NCBI RefSeq assembly: GCF_011682175.1
Contig: NZ_WHJG01000029.1
Location: forward strand, 1 to 64,000
Length of the DNA: 64,000 nt
Source: Massilia frigida
GTDB taxonomy: Bacteria; Pseudomonadota; Gammaproteobacteria; Burkholderiales; Burkholderiaceae_D
Reading direction: 5' to 3'
This document shows positions 62,703-64,000 of the stretch, in pieces; the stretch's first letter is position 1, and each line of letters begins with the position of its first letter. The notes under the pieces were generated by a model that was not told the DNA's origin, did not search any database, and saw only the letters and a list, made by a program, of their open reading frames with translations. The position numbers and the translations under genes are program-made.

Positions 62703-64000
62703 CCATGACCGGTGAAGCATTGATTGGCGGACACGCAGTTCGCGGCAATGGCGGCTCATTCCAGGCGTTCGACCCGTCCACCCGTGCGCCGATCGAGCCA
62801 TCCTTCCACATGGTCGATGGCGCCCAGATCGACGAGGCTTGCCGCCTGGCGGAGGCCGCGTTCGACCCATTCCGCGCCACCAGCAACGAGGCACGCGCGA
62901 CGTTCCTGGAAACCATCGCCGCCCAGATCCTGGAACTCGGCGACGAGCTGATCGTGCGCGCGATGACCGAATCCGGCCTGCCGCGTGCCCGTCTCGAAGG
63001 CGAGCGCGGCCGCACCATGGGCCAGCTGAAGCTGTTCGCCGACCTGCTGCGCGAAGGCTCGTGGGCCGATGTGCGCATCGACAGCGCCTTGCCTGACCGT
63101 CAGCCTTTACCTCGTCCCGACCTGCGCCTGCGCATGATCGGACTGGGTCCGGTTGCAGTATTCGCGGCAAGTAACTTCCCGCTGGCGTTTTCGGTGGCTG
63201 GCGGCGACACGGCTGCCGCGCTGGCAGCCGGCTGCCCGGTTGTGCTGAAAGCCCATTCCGCCCATCCGGGCACGTCCGAACTGGTAGCGCGCGCCGTGGT
63301 CAAGGCGATTGAACTGTGCAAGCTGCCGGCCGGCGTGTTCGCGCTCCTGACCGGCACCGGCAACGGCATCGGCCAGGCTCTGGTGGCGCATCCATCGATC
63401 AAGGCGGTCGGCTTTACCGGTTCGCGTTCCGGCGGCCAAGCGCTGATGGCCGTGGCCGCCGCGCGTCCGCAGCCGATTCCCGTGTATGCGGAAATGAGCA
63501 GCATCAATCCCTTTTTCCTGATGCCGGACGCGCTGGCCGCGCGCGGCGAGCAGATCGCCACTGCCTTTGCCGGGTCGATGACGATGGGCGTAGGCCAGTT
63601 CTGCACCAATCCGGGCCTCGTGCTGGGATTGAAGGGACCGGACTTCGACCGCTTTGCCGACAAGGCCGCGCAGGCGCTGTCAAGCATCGAAGCGGGGACC
63701 ATGCTGACGGCGGGTATCGCTTCGGCGTATCAGAGCGGCGTGCACAAGCTGGCGCAGCACGCGGCGGTGGATGCCTTGAAAGAGGCGTCGCACACGGAAG
63801 GCAAGGGCGGTCCCGCGCTGTTCCGTACCAGCGGCAAGGCATTCCTGACCGAACCAGCGCTGCATGGCGAGATTTTTGGACCGGCGTCGCTGCTGGTGGC
63901 CTGCGACAGTATCGATGAAATGCGCGCCATTACCGAAAGCCTGGAAGGGCAGTTGACGGCGACGGTGCAGATGGATGAGGGCGATACGGAACTGGTGCGT
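62699..64000 (+). CDS. Alpha-ketoglutaric semialdehyde dehydrogenase, partial at window end
   Basis: 434 codons of an aldehyde dehydrogenase that runs past the window. MTMTGEALIGGHAV, GLGPVAVFAASNFPLAFSV, the Glu in YAEMSSINP and the catalytic Cys in GVGQFCTNPG show the NADP-type group that oxidises 2,5-dioxopentanoate to alpha-ketoglutarate. It overlaps the AraD1 gene by four bases. It completes the pathway begun by the two upstream genes. It belongs to a subfamily different from the dehydrogenase at 14979-16409. ATG 62705 is an alternative start. Confidence 0.9.
   Translation, partial: MTMTGEALIGGHAVRGNGGSFQAFDPSTRAPIEPSFHMVDGAQIDEACRLAEAAFDPFRATSNEARATFLETIAAQILELGDELIVRAMTESGLPRARLEGERGRTMGQLKLFADLLREGSWADVRIDSALPDRQPLPRPDLRLRMIGLGPVAVFAASNFPLAFSVAGGDTAAALAAGCPVVLKAHSAHPGTSELVARAVVKAIELCKLPAGVFALLTGTGNGIGQALVAHPSIKAVGFTGSRSGGQALMAVAAARPQPIPVYAEMSSINPFFLMPDALAARGEQIATAFAGSMTMGVGQFCTNPGLVLGLKGPDFDRFADKAAQALSSIEAGTMLTAGIASAYQSGVHKLAQHAAVDALKEASHTEGKGGPALFRTSGKAFLTEPALHGEIFGPASLLVACDSIDEMRAITESLEGQLTATVQMDEGDTELVR

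Overview
The window reads as chromosomal DNA of a high-GC betaproteobacterium of the Oxalobacteraceae type (Massilia, Duganella, Janthinobacterium and relatives). This is inferred from the TonB-dependent receptors of the carbohydrate class, a PEP-CTERM protein, paired cyanophycin synthetases, non-phosphorylative L-arabinose genes, and intergenic GGGGTCnGACCCC and GTCATCCCCGC-type repeats. No rRNA, tRNA, CRISPR array or complete insertion sequence was seen.

Layout. 1-10.8 kb: a giant RTX calcium-binding protein with an apparently damaged 5' end. 10.9-11.6 kb: an MntA/HepT (type VII) toxin-antitoxin pair. 11.8-14.1 kb: ahpC-ahpF peroxide defence. 14.3-16.4 kb: a PEP-CTERM protein and an aldehyde dehydrogenase of the alpha-ketoglutarate-semialdehyde type. 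16.6-22.7 kb: a MITE-like element, a TonB-dependent receptor and a pullulanase lipoprotein. 22.9-25.2 kb: a three-gene phospholipid module (CDP-alcohol phosphatidyltransferase, acyltransferase, CDP-diglyceride synthetase). 25.2-25.6 kb: a cluster of direct and inverted GGGGTC repeats. 25.6-33.5 kb: a cyanophycin locus with CphA, a CphA2-like paralogue with a lost C-terminal P-loop, a divergent ABC transporter and a DUF1854 protein. 33.5-40.3 kb: YciI-like protein, patatin/beta-barrel protein, an exonuclease pseudogene, an orphan protein, a DUF885 metallopeptidase and a GT1 glycosyltransferase. 40.4-47.4 kb: an arabinoside-utilisation operon (TonB receptor, GPH symporter, GH43, aldose 1-epimerase, lactonase). 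47.4-58.9 kb, opposite strand: a class III lanthipeptide locus. 59.0-59.8 kb: gene-poor DNA with a tandem repeat. 59.9-64 kb: arabonate dehydratase, AraD1-family protein and a second semialdehyde dehydrogenase, which runs off the end.

The most interesting system is the lanthipeptide locus. Three tandem 93-bp genes encode nearly identical 30-residue precursors with an ILNLQRLD leader and an SCTSSGAGCC core. A fourth, divergent 24-residue precursor with an FDFQ leader lies just before a strong terminator. Both cores fit the labionin pattern Ser-x2-Ser-xn-Cys. Downstream on the same strand are a LanKC synthetase (lyase, kinase and a cyclase without zinc ligands), an ABC exporter without a peptidase domain, and a complete MacB-like tripartite export system (two FtsX-type permeases, adaptor, ATPase, TolC). 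The precursor genes are too short for standard gene finding. A good sigma-70 promoter with a dyad over its -10 box precedes them.

The arabinoside operon (40-47 kb) and the dehydratase/AraD1/semialdehyde dehydrogenase operon (60-64 kb) together would import arabinosides, release L-arabinose and oxidise it to alpha-ketoglutarate. The lanthipeptide genes lie physically between these two halves.
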